Assembly: GCA_965656715.1 (NCBI GenBank)
Contig: CBFHLR010000010.1
Location: 30,503-94,502, forward strand
Direction of reading: 5' to 3'
Source of the DNA: Coraliomargarita sp965656715
GTDB lineage: Bacteria > Verrucomicrobiota > Verrucomicrobiia > Opitutales > Coraliomargaritaceae
DNA: 64,000 nt
Under the pieces are notes generated by a model that was not told the DNA's origin, searched no databases, and saw only the letters and a program-made list of their open reading frames with translations. The translations under genes and the position numbers were made by a program. The first letter of the stretch is position 1. Each line of letters opens with the position of its first letter. Shown here in pieces: positions 1-8,412 of this stretch.

Positions 1-449
1 TTGCCAGCCAGCCAGCTCACAAGCCGGGCGAGCCGATTTGGGAGATTATGCGAATGATTGGCCAAGACCTCGTCGATTATGTGACCAGCCTGCGCGAACG
101 GCTCAACTTCGTCGCCGAACACGCCGAGGTCTGGGAGCTCGACGGCTTCAAAGCACTCTTCATGCCCCGCACCGACCCCCTGCCCGATGATGCCTCCTCC
201 GGACTCGGCTATCATGTTGAACAGCTTGGCCTCGAGAACGAAGTGCTCGCACTCGTCTACCCCGACAGCCGTGGTGAGGGCTACGGCATGCGCCGCTTCA
301 ACGATGACGAACGCATGGAGTTTACCAAGCTCGACGGCGAGCCTGACGTGCACTTCACCCACGCCCGTGGCTTCATTGCCAAAACCTCTAGCAGCGCCCC
401 TGCGCGACTGAAGGAGATGCTGACTACAGCCTACCTGTCTAATCCTTGA
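1..449 (+). CDS. C-terminal part of a MYG1/DHH-like metal-dependent phosphoesterase (partial)
   Basis: The reading frame is open to the left edge of the window, so the true start lies outside; an internal ATG at 48 need not be the start. About 148 residues are visible. They contain the blocks GEPIWEIM, ALVYPD, GEGYG and HFTHARGFIAKTS. From memory these resemble the C-terminal half of proteins annotated as MYG1-like or DHH-type phosphoesterases. The catalytic N-terminal half is not in the window, so the function is only suggested. It reads rightward and converges on the desaturase with about 30 bases between the stops. No clear terminator separates them. Confidence 0.4.
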   Translation, partial: ASQPAHKPGEPIWEIMRMIGQDLVDYVTSLRERLNFVAEHAEVWELDGFKALFMPRTDPLPDDASSGLGYHVEQLGLENEVLALVYPDSRGEGYGMRRFNDDERMEFTKLDGEPDVHFTHARGFIAKTSSSAPARLKEMLTTAYLSNP

Positions 450-480
450 TTAAAAAAGCAGCACGGCAGTATAGCTCAAA

Positions 481-1530
481 CTACGCAGCCTTCTTAAGCT
501 TACGTAGGTGCTTGTAACCGACGAGCTTCTCACTTTCTTCATCCCAAAGTCGTAACGTGACCGACTTGATGCTGGTTCGCAGAGTTAACTCCGGCACCTG
601 CTGAAAGAAAGGCTCTGCGTTATGACAGGCTTCCAAATAGTAATTCGGAATACGTGAACTCAGGTGGTGAATATGGTGGAAGCCAATATTCCCAGAAAAC
701 CACTGCATGACCTTCGGTAGCTTATAATAACTGCTCCCCTGCATCGCCGAGGTTAAATAGTCCCATTCATCGCCATTGCGCCAGTAAGTATCCTCAAACT
801 GGTGCTGCACATAAAACAGCCAGACACCCGAAGTGCCCGAAACGAGCGTCAGCGTGAGCTGGATCCAGAAGAAATTCCAGAAACCAAAAATCAGGCTCAT
901 TACGCTAATAAAGCCCGCAAGCGCTAGATTCATCCACAGCACGGAGCGGCGATCCCGTTTCCTGGCATCCGCAAATGCAAAACGCTGGTAGAGCCAAAAC
1001 AGCCCCAAGGGAGCGATGACAAATACCACGATCGGGTTCCGAGAAATGATGTAGCGAAACTTCATCCATGGAGACGCAGCCTGATACTCCTTCACCGTCA
1101 TCGTCCAAATATCACCCGTGCCCCGGTGATCGAGATTTCCAGACGTGCCGTGGTGCACCGCATGTTGCCAGCGCCAGTAGCGATACGGCGTGAAGGTCAT
1201 GATACCGGTGATAAAGCCCAGCACATTATTCGCTTTCTTCGAGCGAAAGAAGGATCCGTGCCCACAGTCATGAAAGATGATAAACACGCGCACCAAAAAT
1301 AAGCCCGAGAGCGAGGCCAAGCCAATCGTCAGCGGCCAGGAAGTCTGCACCGTAAAATACATCAGCACCCAGATCGCCAAATATGGCCCAATCGAGTTCG
1401 CAATCTGCCAACTACTCTTCTTCAAACAAGGCTGTTGGTATTTGGCGACGATCTTCCGCCAGTTCACCGGCTCGGCGGTTGTTGGCGAGGTCTTCACAGG
1501 TTCTTCTAGTTCAGCTTCGAGGGTATTCAC
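481..1530 (-). CDS. membrane fatty acid desaturase
   Basis: An integral-membrane di-iron desaturase that introduces double bases into acyl chains of membrane lipids. The three histidine clusters are visible: HDCGHGS, HAVHHG and HHIHH, with hydrophobic pairs between them. Domain order and length (about 350 residues) match DesA/delta-12 type enzymes. The frame can be extended to 1608, but that start would lie inside the terminator hairpin of the upstream SPFH gene. The GTG at 1530 is therefore preferred; the choice is an inference. The gene follows the SPFH/NfeD pair but is probably transcribed separately because of that terminator. A second, distinct desaturase lies at 55857-56966. Confidence 0.85.
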   Translation of the reverse strand: MNTLEAELEEPVKTSPTTAEPVNWRKIVAKYQQPCLKKSSWQIANSIGPYLAIWVLMYFTVQTSWPLTIGLASLSGLFLVRVFIIFHDCGHGSFFRSKKANNVLGFITGIMTFTPYRYWRWQHAVHHGTSGNLDHRGTGDIWTMTVKEYQAASPWMKFRYIISRNPIVVFVIAPLGLFWLYQRFAFADARKRDRRSVLWMNLALAGFISVMSLIFGFWNFFWIQLTLTLVSGTSGVWLFYVQHQFEDTYWRNGDEWDYLTSAMQGSSYYKLPKVMQWFSGNIGFHHIHHLSSRIPNYYLEACHNAEPFFQQVPELTLRTSIKSVTLRLWDEESEKLVGYKHLRKLKKAA

Positions 1531-1583
1531 AGCGCCATAAGGACTTCTTCTCAAATCAGGGCGAACGAATTCGTCCACTAGCA

Positions 1584-1620
1584 CAAAAAAAAGGCGCATC
1601 ACTCTCAAATGATGCGCCTT
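1584..1620 (-). terminator. rho-independent terminator after the SPFH gene
   Basis: An 11-bp perfect stem (1591-1601 paired with 1610-1620, AAGGCGCATCA) with an 8-base loop is followed on the minus strand by a run of T (1584-1592). It lies just past the stop of the SPFH gene. Confidence 0.85.
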
Positions 1621-1641
1621 TTGAAAATCCTACTGAAACGA

Positions 1642-2565
1642 CTACTTTTTCACCGCATCCAAGGTCTTGGTAATCGTGGCAACCATGCTGCCGACATCGC
1701 TGAGATTGCCGGGAAGGATCATGGTATTGTTCTCCTTCGCAAGCTTACCGAACTCCTTGATGTATTGCTCGGCCACACGTAAATTAACGGCATCCGAGCC
1801 CCCCGGCGACTCAATGGATTCGGCGACCTTTCGGATCCCTTCAGCGGTCGCAGTCGCAATCAATTGAATCTCCTGCGCCTTACCTTCGGCTTCATTAATC
1901 TGCTTCTGCTTCTCGGCTTCGGACAGATTAATCGCTTCCTGTTTGAGACCTTCGGAGACATTGATTTTCGCCTCCTTCTCACCTTCCGATTCGGCGACAA
2001 CGGCACGGCGCTCACGCTCCGCACGCATTTGCTTTTCGAGCGCGTCGCGGACGGTTGCCGGTGGCAGGATGTCCTTGATCTCGTAACGCAAGATCTTTAC
2101 ACCCCAAGGGTTGGACGCCTTATCGACGGCCTCCACCACTTCGGAATTGATTGTCTCGCGCTCTTCAAACGTGCGGTCCAGCTCGATCTTACCGATCTCC
2201 GAACGCAGTGTGGTTTGGGCCAACTGCGACGATGCGAACATATAGTTTTCGATCCCATAACTCGCCGCCTTCGCATCGACGACTTGAAGGTAAAGGATAC
2301 CGTCAATTTCGACTGCAATATTATCCTTCGTGATACACATCTGCGATGGCACATCAATCGCGACCTCTTTCAAGGAGTGCTTATAGGCAACCTTATCCAG
2401 AAACGGGATCAGGATGTGAAAGCCCGCATCCAGAGAGCGGGAATATTTACCCAGACGTTCGACCACAAACTGCTGACGCTGCGGCACGATACGTGCAGTT
2501 TTAAACAAGGCTACGACCACCAAAGCCGTAAAGCCGAGACCAAGAATAGTTAAGAGTTCTGGCAT
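1642..2565 (-). CDS. SPFH/band 7 protein (paraslipin/QmcA type)
   Basis: A membrane-anchored scaffold of the stomatin/prohibitin/flotillin superfamily that forms oligomers in the inner membrane. One N-terminal membrane segment (about residues 4-22) is followed by the SPFH domain, with typical blocks such as VVERLGKYSR, GFHILIPF and LRSEIGKIELD. An alanine/glutamate-rich coiled coil follows from about residue 170 to 235. Length (307) is normal for QmcA/paraslipin. The upstream neighbour on the same strand is an NfeD protein, the classic partner. The exact cellular role is not determined by sequence. Confidence 0.9.
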   Translation of the reverse strand: MPELLTILGLGFTALVVVALFKTARIVPQRQQFVVERLGKYSRSLDAGFHILIPFLDKVAYKHSLKEVAIDVPSQMCITKDNIAVEIDGILYLQVVDAKAASYGIENYMFASSQLAQTTLRSEIGKIELDRTFEERETINSEVVEAVDKASNPWGVKILRYEIKDILPPATVRDALEKQMRAERERRAVVAESEGEKEAKINVSEGLKQEAINLSEAEKQKQINEAEGKAQEIQLIATATAEGIRKVAESIESPGGSDAVNLRVAEQYIKEFGKLAKENNTMILPGNLSDVGSMVATITKTLDAVKK

Positions 2566-2671
2566 AATTTGATACTTTCTAATTTGAGGTTAAATCGAAA
2601 CGGCCGATCCAGAGATAAACCGTTAGTCGAGGTGAATGTAGACACCCTACTTCAACAAATTCACAGTCCTA

Positions 2672-3109
2672 CTAAGAGGAAGAGACGGTCAGTTTCAGCC
2701 CATCACGCGCCGTAATGGTCACACGATCGCCGCACTTCAGCGGGGCATCGGATTCGGCTGACCAATTGGTGCCCTTGAATTCGACTTTCCCGCGCAAGTT
2801 GCCCTCCTCAAAGCCCGAAACAACCAGCGCTTCACGCCCAATAAATTCTTCCAGTGCTTCCGCATTCTGAACACTACTGCCCACAAAAAGCTTCTTAAAG
2901 GTCCGTCTAAGGAAAATCACCTGCAACACCGATAGAACCGAAAAGCAAATAAAAGGGATGCCGTGCCCCGCTGGTAGACCGAAATACAATCCGATACCAA
3001 CGACCAAGGCTGAAGTGCCAAAGAAAATAACGATCAAACCAGGCACCGCAAATTCCGCGAGAATTAACAGGATACCGGCGACAGTCCAAATCAGGGGTTC
3101 GATTTCCAT
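2672..3109 (-). CDS. NfeD family membrane protein
   Basis: A short NfeD-type protein: three or four hydrophobic segments in residues 1-70, then a soluble C-terminal OB-fold-like domain beginning near IGREALVVSGF and ending with GDRVTITARDGLKLTV. It lacks the N-terminal ClpP-like protease domain of long NfeD proteins. It is upstream of the SPFH gene on the same strand with about 106 bases between them. NfeD and SPFH proteins are often paired and proposed to act together at the membrane; that role here is by family analogy. Confidence 0.85.
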   Translation of the reverse strand: MEIEPLIWTVAGILLILAEFAVPGLIVIFFGTSALVVGIGLYFGLPAGHGIPFICFSVLSVLQVIFLRRTFKKLFVGSSVQNAEALEEFIGREALVVSGFEEGNLRGKVEFKGTNWSAESDAPLKCGDRVTITARDGLKLTVSSS

Positions 3110-3179
3110 GCTCCGAATCCTGACGGCCCAAAGAAATATGTCAAACGCTTTTTAATAAAGTTAAGATTAGTCAACGTGA

Positions 3180-3986
3180 CTAATCTTTTCGACAAACATC
3201 ACAAATCGCGACGGCCTCCCCCTCCACAGTCTTGTAGCGGAAATGACGCTCTGGGTGGCTCTTATCCGTCGCTCCACAGACTGAGCAGGTGTGAAAGGCT
3301 TCACCGTCGCGCGCCCGCTTCTCCGCCGCAAACTGCTTACGGCGCTGACTGGCTTGCACCGAACCCAGCATCGACTTGCGGAAGAACAAGAAGAAGTTCA
3401 GCAACGGCGCGATCAGTGCGATCTTATAGCCAATGGTCGGCACGACCAGAAAGAGATAGCCGATATAAGCTGCCAGAATCCACGCCAGCCACTTCACCTT
3501 TACCGGGATCACAAAGAAGATCAGGAACTGGATGTTCGGGTGGAAGACCGCGAAGGCGAGGAACATACTCCAATAGATCGCCTTGGGGAGCACGACCACC
3601 GCTGGCTCCGGAGAGATAAAGTGTCCGACAAAAACACCGACGATCGCGCAAACGATCCCCAGCAGCAGATAACAATTAAAACGAAAAACACCCCAAACAG
3701 ACTCCAGGGAGTTACAGACCATCCAAAAGATATACCAATAGAAGCCCAGAAACAGCATGCTCATGAAAGAGCCGGCAACAAAGGGCGGACAAAAGAGAAA
3801 GGTCATCAAGCGCCAATACTCATTTGCCCCCAACACCATGGTCGGTGCAAGCAAGAGCGACTCAATCGTCACACGTTGCGAAAGGATCAGTGTGTAGGCC
3901 CCAATTTGCGCCAACACCAAATACAGGCCGACATTCGGCACCGCCCAACTACCAAAGCGTTTTTCTAAGCGATCCAGAAAGGTCAT
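3180..3986 (-). CDS. rhomboid-like membrane protein with C-terminal zinc ribbon
   Basis: Six or so membrane segments with the overall look of a rhomboid/derlin-type protein (N-terminal NVGLYLVLAQ, EYWRLMTFLF and a following W-rich loop). The expected GxSG catalytic motif is not seen; the corresponding stretch reads YWSMFLAF, so it is probably not an active intramembrane protease. The C-terminus carries a soluble tail with two cysteine pairs, CSVCGA and CDVCRKD, which suggests a zinc ribbon. It lies 3 bases downstream of pgpA, so the two are likely cotranscribed. The rhomboid assignment rests on topology and the N-terminal motifs. Confidence 0.6.
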   Translation of the reverse strand: MTFLDRLEKRFGSWAVPNVGLYLVLAQIGAYTLILSQRVTIESLLLAPTMVLGANEYWRLMTFLFCPPFVAGSFMSMLFLGFYWYIFWMVCNSLESVWGVFRFNCYLLLGIVCAIVGVFVGHFISPEPAVVVLPKAIYWSMFLAFAVFHPNIQFLIFFVIPVKVKWLAWILAAYIGYLFLVVPTIGYKIALIAPLLNFFLFFRKSMLGSVQASQRRKQFAAEKRARDGEAFHTCSVCGATDKSHPERHFRYKTVEGEAVAICDVCRKD

Positions 3987-3989
3987 GGC

Positions 3990-4508
3990 TTAAAATACAA
4001 AGTGCAAGAGGAGATGCAGGCACAGGCACGAAGCTAAACCAGCAGCCAAATCATCGGCAACACAACCGATGCCGCCCGGCAGGTTCTGCAACTTCGAAAT
4101 ACCCAGCGGCTTCAGTATGTCGAAAAAGCGGAACAGCGCAAAGCCTGCAATCAGCACTGGCCAACCACCGTGCGCTTCAAGCAAACCACCGGCTCCATTC
4201 ATGCCGATAAAAACCAAGGGCACCGCCACGAATTCATCCAGCACAATCATGCCCGGGTCACGCATATTGAGACGCTTCTCCGCTCCGTCGCAAATCGCCA
4301 TCGCCAAGTAAGCCAACAGCACCGACAAGAATGCAAAGCCCAACACCGAGGCGTGGTGAAACAGCAGCGCATACAAGGCGATACCAGCCACACTCCCTAC
4401 CGTGCCGGGACCTTTTTTAACCCGCCCCAGTGGACCCAGCGTCGCCAGGTTCACCAATACCGGAGTGGAAAGGAACTGAGTCCAAAAGAAATTTAAACGC
4501 ATTTTCAT
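3990..4508 (-). CDS. pgpA: phosphatidylglycerophosphatase A
   Basis: Removes phosphate from phosphatidylglycerophosphate to give phosphatidylglycerol in the inner membrane. Family motifs are present in order: KKGPGTVGS near residue 32, CDGAEKRL and DPGMIVLDE in the middle, FRFFDILKP, and a C-terminal GGIGCVADDLAAG. Length (172) and hydrophobic segments fit PgpA. The next upstream gene on this strand is pgsA, which makes its substrate; the two are separated by a REP-like repeat pair. Confidence 0.93.
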   Translation of the reverse strand: MKMRLNFFWTQFLSTPVLVNLATLGPLGRVKKGPGTVGSVAGIALYALLFHHASVLGFAFLSVLLAYLAMAICDGAEKRLNMRDPGMIVLDEFVAVPLVFIGMNGAGGLLEAHGGWPVLIAGFALFRFFDILKPLGISKLQNLPGGIGCVADDLAAGLASCLCLHLLLHFVF

Positions 4509-4517
4509 GTCTTAGTT

Positions 4518-4591
4518 GTAGGGCTCGTGCTTGCACGACGCCCAACCGATATAGTCAGGCCAATACGGCACTTTGCAAGCAAAGGCCCTAC
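4518..4591. repeat. REP-like inverted pair (GTAG hairpins)
   Basis: Two GTAG-headed hairpins face each other. The first (4518-4542, plus strand) is GTAG, stem GGCTCGTGC, loop TT, then GCACGACGCC. The second (4567-4591, minus strand) is GTAG, stem GGCCTTTGC, loop TT, then GCAAAGTGCC. Stem sequences differ but architecture is the same, including an extra base before the terminal GCC. A similar pair is at 25327-25413. GTAG at the foot of a hairpin is the hallmark of REP elements handled by RAYT transposase-like proteins; no such gene is in the window. Confidence 0.7.
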
Positions 4592-4620
4592 AGAACGCCT
4601 TTGCTGACAGCTCATAGTTC

Positions 4621-5223
4621 CTACTTCTGCTCGTCTTCCCCCGTGAAGACCGACCAATACTTAGTCATATACAGGGTGCCGGAAGAGACCGTAAGTAGTG
4701 TGGCAATCACGAAGAAGCCAACGCCACCCCAATGCAGGACGTCGCCCACCATTTGCGGCAGCACATTGGAAAAATCTTCGCGCACCGCAATCGCGAGTAG
4801 CAGCATGATGGCCGACACCATTTGCGAAACGGTCTTGTGCTTCCCCGACTTCTCGGCCGCCAGCACGATTCCCGAGCTCGCCGCGACCAGACGCAGCCCC
4901 GTAATCAAAAACTCACGGCTCAGGATCAAAAGCAAGAGTGGCAGTGCCCAAGCTTGCAAGACTCCCATCGCCAACAAAGCAATGAACAAGCCGACCATGA
5001 ACACCTTGTCGGTCAGTGCGTCCATGAGCTTGCCAAAATTCGACACCAGGCCCTGCTTGCGAGCGTAATAACCGTCGGCCCAATCGGTCAGCGCACCGAT
5101 CACAAACATCACGAACGCAGCCGTGCTCGCCCCGGTAAACGGTGCATAGAGCAACCCGACCACGATAAACAGAATCGGGATGCGCGACAGAGTGAGAAGA
5201 TTCGGAAGATTCACAGCTCGCAC
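4621..5223 (-). CDS. pgsA: CDP-diacylglycerol--glycerol-3-phosphate 3-phosphatidyltransferase
   Basis: Makes phosphatidylglycerophosphate, the first committed step of phosphatidylglycerol and cardiolipin synthesis. The CDP-alcohol phosphotransferase signature D-x2-DG-x2-AR-x8-G-x3-D-x3-D is complete: DWADGYYAR, then G, then D and D in GKLMDALTD. The N-terminus NLPNLLTLSRI is typical of PgsA, and about four to six hydrophobic helices follow. Length is 200. It is upstream of pgpA, and cls lies nearby on the other strand, so three steps of the pathway are within 4 kb. Confidence 0.93.
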   Translation of the reverse strand: MRAVNLPNLLTLSRIPILFIVVGLLYAPFTGASTAAFVMFVIGALTDWADGYYARKQGLVSNFGKLMDALTDKVFMVGLFIALLAMGVLQAWALPLLLLILSREFLITGLRLVAASSGIVLAAEKSGKHKTVSQMVSAIMLLLAIAVREDFSNVLPQMVGDVLHWGGVGFFVIATLLTVSSGTLYMTKYWSVFTGEDEQK

Positions 5224-5289
5224 ATGCTGCCAGACTCTTAGCCGGCGGCTAGACTAAAATCACATTCGCAGCAGCGAATATGAAGAATT

Positions 5290-5317
5290 CAGAAGACAGG
5301 AGTCAGAAGTTAGAAGA
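5290..5317 (+). repeat. heptamer tandem array (four units)
   Basis: Four consecutive 7-base units of the form YAGRAGN: CAGAAGA, CAGGAGT, CAGAAGT, TAGAAGA. The same type occurs at 31958-32058, 40979-41062 and 43262-43289. It resembles the short tandem heptamer repeats known from heterocystous cyanobacteria. It sits in the 331-base gene-free interval 5224-5554, which also holds a REP-like pair and a second heptamer array; nothing else was recognised there. Confidence 0.65.
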
Positions 5318-5357
5318 GTCCAACAGGTAGCGCAGACGCGTCTCTAGGCAATTCATG

Positions 5358-5503
5358 GTAGGGTCGCCTCGCCGAGGCGACCGTTCGGCAAAGGCACAGC
5401 ATACAAAGACAGCGTGGATCGCCGATACGATCGATCATCAATCCAAAGCCTCTATGTCGTTCATACAGACAGGCGAACGGCAGCCTCGGCGAGACTGCCC
5501 TAC
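5358..5503. repeat. REP-like inverted pair (GTAG hairpins)
   Basis: The left element (5358-5383, plus) is GTAGGG followed by a perfect stem TCGCCTC / GAGGCGA around GCC. The right element (5478-5503, minus) is GTAG then GGCAGTCTC, loop GCC, GAGGCTGCC. GTAG ends point outward and about 95 bases separate them, as in the pairs at 4518 and 25327. Between them no ORF was recognised. Confidence 0.65.
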
Positions 5504-5524
5504 CCAAGCGATTCAACCTTCAAG

Positions 5525-5552
5525 GTTGAACGTTCGATGTTCGACGTTCTCC
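5525..5552 (+). repeat. second-type heptamer array (GTTCGAY)
   Basis: Units GTTGAAC, GTTCGAT, GTTCGAC and GTTCTCC follow one another directly. The array partly overlaps a palindrome TTCAACCTT/AAGGTTGAA at 5513-5531. It lies immediately beyond the stop codon of the leftward gene at 5555-6334. The hairpin has no T run on the minus strand, so it is not called a terminator. Confidence 0.45.
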
Positions 5553-5554
5553 CC

Positions 5555-6334
5555 CTACTTGCCTTCCTTGACCGAGCGCGCGTATTCCGCGACGGACTTG
5601 AAGAGCGAATCCGCAAACGAAGCAATGGTCACCAGCACCAGTTGCAGGTCGGAGTTGTCAAAGACCAGTGCCTCCCCCTCGCGGAAGACCTTGCGCTGAT
5701 CAACCAGCTTGCCCTTGGCAGGTTGCTGCGGCCCTTCGCCCGGGCTGAGGATTTCCACCGCCTTGAGCTCGATCACCAGCTCGCCAGAGTCGTCGACGTG
5801 CGGCTTCTGCACCACGCCACGGCTCTGCATGAGCGCCTGAATCGCAAATCCGAGTGATACTAAGGTATCTTCGAGTTCGCACATGATGCCGTAATCCTGC
5901 TCCAGACGGTTGAACTTCTGGTCGAGAGGAGCCGGCACAAAGCTTTGCTGTGATTCCTGAGCCGTCTTCTGCGCTTCAGGGTCCACATTTGAGTTCGCAT
6001 TGGTCGCCTTGACCAGCGCGAGGAAGAAGTGCGCGTTGTTCATCGCAGTCACCGCGAGATTCAGCGAATCGCCGATCACCTGACGCACGAGCAGGTCACG
6101 GGCATAGGCCTGCATTTGCTCAAAGTTCTGGTGGCGCGGAGCCGCCGGCATGATCTTCGTGGCGTGCACGTGGGCATTATACGCCTCTTCAGTCGCCGCT
6201 TCACGAGACGCGAGATTGAAGGCCAACATATCAAAGTGACGCTGCATGCCCGCCATGAACTGCTGAGCGATTTGCTGCAAGTTGACTTGCTGTTGCTGTG
6301 GCTGACCTGGATTTGGCTGAGATTCGGATGACAT
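5555..6334 (-). CDS. conserved hypothetical protein
   Basis: No family was recognised. The preferred start is the ATG at 6334 (protein begins MSSESQPN); the frame extends to 6397 but the extra residues look non-coding. After a Pro/Gln-rich N-terminus (about 20 residues) the protein is soluble and probably helical (QQIAQQFMAGMQRHFDML). A middle stretch holds LEQDYGIMCELEDTLVSLGFA and a C-terminal one FADSLFKSVAEYARSVKEGK. No signal peptide or membrane segment is evident. It lies between pgsA and the divergent cls gene, which could hint at an envelope role, but this is guilt by association only. Confidence 0.65.
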   Translation of the reverse strand: MSSESQPNPGQPQQQQVNLQQIAQQFMAGMQRHFDMLAFNLASREAATEEAYNAHVHATKIMPAAPRHQNFEQMQAYARDLLVRQVIGDSLNLAVTAMNNAHFFLALVKATNANSNVDPEAQKTAQESQQSFVPAPLDQKFNRLEQDYGIMCELEDTLVSLGFAIQALMQSRGVVQKPHVDDSGELVIELKAVEILSPGEGPQQPAKGKLVDQRKVFREGEALVFDNSDLQLVLVTIASFADSLFKSVAEYARSVKEGK

Positions 6335-6435
6335 CAAATAAAGTGGTTGAAAGTGAAAGGCCCCCACTGAAAGGAATCCCGCCAGCGGCACAATCACCGA
6401 TTCTGAGAAAATCGCCGCACTGGAATCTTCGCCCT

Positions 6436-6500
6436 CTTAATCCTACTCTTACTCTTAATCATAACCTCTACCAGAACGATGGAGTCAGAGTAGGATTAAG
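6436..6500. repeat. inverted hexamer arrays with a 14-bp perfect stem
   Basis: CTTAATCCTACTCT (6436-6449) is exactly complementary to AGAGTAGGATTAAG (6487-6500). Each arm extends into 6-base units such as GATTAA, GAGTAA and GAGTAG. A related run is at 45469-45492. It lies 57 bases upstream of cls in the divergent intergenic region. Its function is unknown. Confidence 0.6.
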
Positions 6501-6557
6501 GGGCAAAACTCTTCTTAAAAGCTCGCCGCAGAAACGCTATTCGCCTATGTTGTCCGA

Positions 6558-8018
6558 ATGTGGCGCTGGTTTCGCGATTCAATCATCCTCCCCTTAAATG
6601 ACTGGGCGATGCAGATATTCGGCTTCTTGCTGACCAATATCTTCACCATCGCCGGTTTCATTCTCGCCCTGATCGTGATTCGCCGCGTGCTGGTCGAGAA
6701 ACGCAGCCCGTCCAACTTCTTTGCCTGGTTCTTCGTGATCGTGCTCTTCCCGCCACTCGGGGTGCTACTCTACTTTATGTTTGGCGGCCGCAAAAGCCGC
6801 AAAGTCACCCGTAGTAAGAAAGCGATCTTCGACAAAGCCCGCTCCATCGCGCTCGACACTGACGAAGAGCAACAAGCGCACGACATTCTCGCTTACGAAG
6901 GTAACAGCGCCACCACCACGGGGAACCATACCGAACTCCTACATGACGGCGAAGTCGCCTTCGAAAGGCTCTGCCACGAAATCAACACAGCCGAGCACAC
7001 CATTCACATTGCCACCTTTATTCTAAGTAATGACGAAACGGGGCGCACGATCGTCGACTTGCTCGAACAACGCGCCAGCGAGGGCATCACCGTGCGCCTG
7101 CTACTCGACTCACTTGGCAGTTGGAATTGCACGCGCAAAGCCCGCTACCGCATCCGCAAGGCTGGCGGTCAGGTCTCAATGTTCATTCCAGTGATCCCCT
7201 TTCAATCACGCGTCTCCACCAACCTGCGTAATCACCGCAAAATAGCGATCTTCGATAACTATAGAGCCATTACCGGCGGGCAAAACCTCGACCTCCGCTT
7301 CATGGGTGCCGAGCCCAGCCCAGAGCGCTTCACCGACTTCAGTCTCGTCACACAAGGACCCGCTGTTGCTCACCTGAACCGCATCTTCATTGCGGACTGG
7401 GCCTTCGCCAGCAAAGAGCCCGCCGACCGTTTCGTCAAAGAACTCAGCTACCACCCCGAGCCTGCAGGCAACCGCACCATCGAAATCATGGCCAGTGGCC
7501 CCGACGTGGAGAGCGACCCGCTGTGGGAACAGATCCTACGCATCATTCAAGAATTCCGCCAAAGCCTGACGATTATTACCCCCTACTTCATTCCCGACGA
7601 AGTGCTACTGCGCTCGCTGATCGTCAAAGCCCACACAGGACGCCAGATTCGCCTCGTCCTACCACTCAAATCGAATCATCCGGTCACCGACATCGCCCGC
7701 TATCACTACCTGCGCCAACTCCACGAAGCCGGAGTCGAAATCCTCTTCTATACCCCGCGAATGCTGCACGCAAAGTTGATCCTCGCCGACGGCATGGTCG
7801 CACTCACGGGATCGGCCAACATCGACATGCGTTCTCTATTCGTGAACTTCGAAGTCGCGCAACTACACTATAGCCCTGGTGATATTCAGGCGCTGGACAA
7901 ATGGGCCACCGAGATCACCGGGAACTGCATCTCCTATCAAGAAGCCAGCAGCGATAAAGACATTATGCCTCATCGCACGATTGAAAGCATCGTGCACTTA
8001 ATCACACCTCTGCTGTGA
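6558..8018 (+). CDS. cls: cardiolipin synthase (PLD family)
   Basis: Condenses phosphatidylglycerol molecules to cardiolipin at the inner membrane. Two N-terminal membrane helices (about residues 20-42 and 53-75) precede two phospholipase D domains with HKD motifs: NHRKIAIFD (H226, K228) and LHAKLILAD (H404, K406). Each is followed by the usual G-Q-N or G-S-A-N block. Length 486 matches ClsA-type enzymes. It is the only rightward gene in this stretch, close to pgsA and pgpA, which supply its substrate. Confidence 0.92.
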   Translation: MWRWFRDSIILPLNDWAMQIFGFLLTNIFTIAGFILALIVIRRVLVEKRSPSNFFAWFFVIVLFPPLGVLLYFMFGGRKSRKVTRSKKAIFDKARSIALDTDEEQQAHDILAYEGNSATTTGNHTELLHDGEVAFERLCHEINTAEHTIHIATFILSNDETGRTIVDLLEQRASEGITVRLLLDSLGSWNCTRKARYRIRKAGGQVSMFIPVIPFQSRVSTNLRNHRKIAIFDNYRAITGGQNLDLRFMGAEPSPERFTDFSLVTQGPAVAHLNRIFIADWAFASKEPADRFVKELSYHPEPAGNRTIEIMASGPDVESDPLWEQILRIIQEFRQSLTIITPYFIPDEVLLRSLIVKAHTGRQIRLVLPLKSNHPVTDIARYHYLRQLHEAGVEILFYTPRMLHAKLILADGMVALTGSANIDMRSLFVNFEVAQLHYSPGDIQALDKWATEITGNCISYQEASSDKDIMPHRTIESIVHLITPLL

Positions 8019-8044
8019 GAGGTAGTATTCCAGCGAGATGAGCG

Positions 8045-8389
8045 TTAGACCTGCACAAAGACCTTATCACCGACCAACTTCACTTCGTAAGTGGTCAGGC
8101 AGGCCATTTCGCCCTCGCCGAGGAATTTGCCCGAGCGCAGTGAGAACGCCCGCTTATGCAGCGGACAGGCAATCTTCGGCTCACCGTTTTCGGTGCCGGT
8201 CAGCCCACGCGATAGCACCATCTGGTTCTCATGCGGGCAGCGGTTTTGCACCGCATACCATTCGTCGCCGTTAAAATTATACACCGCGATCTGCTGCTCA
8301 CCGTGCTGAATGCAAATGCCGAGGCCTTCCGGAAAATCGCTGACGAGACCGGCTTCAATCCAAGTAGGTGTGTCCATTGTAGTTGTCAT
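8045..8389 (-). CDS. nirD: nitrite reductase small subunit (Rieske type)
   Basis: Small subunit of cytoplasmic NADH-dependent assimilatory nitrite reductase. A Rieske-like [2Fe-2S] fold is indicated by NRCPHENQ and ACPLHKRAFS, and the cysteine/histidine pairs are intact, as in the Rieske-cluster type of NirD. Length 114. It lies 23 bases downstream of nirB on the same strand. Confidence 0.9.
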   Translation of the reverse strand: MTTTMDTPTWIEAGLVSDFPEGLGICIQHGEQQIAVYNFNGDEWYAVQNRCPHENQMVLSRGLTGTENGEPKIACPLHKRAFSLRSGKFLGEGEMACLTTYEVKLVGDKVFVQV

Positions 8390-8412
8390 TAGCTTAAAGA
8401 GGTTCGTGGTTC

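Noticed and set aside
1864..2553. 229-codon frame antisense to the SPFH gene
   Set aside because: Leu/Arg-rich shadow of a conserved coding region.
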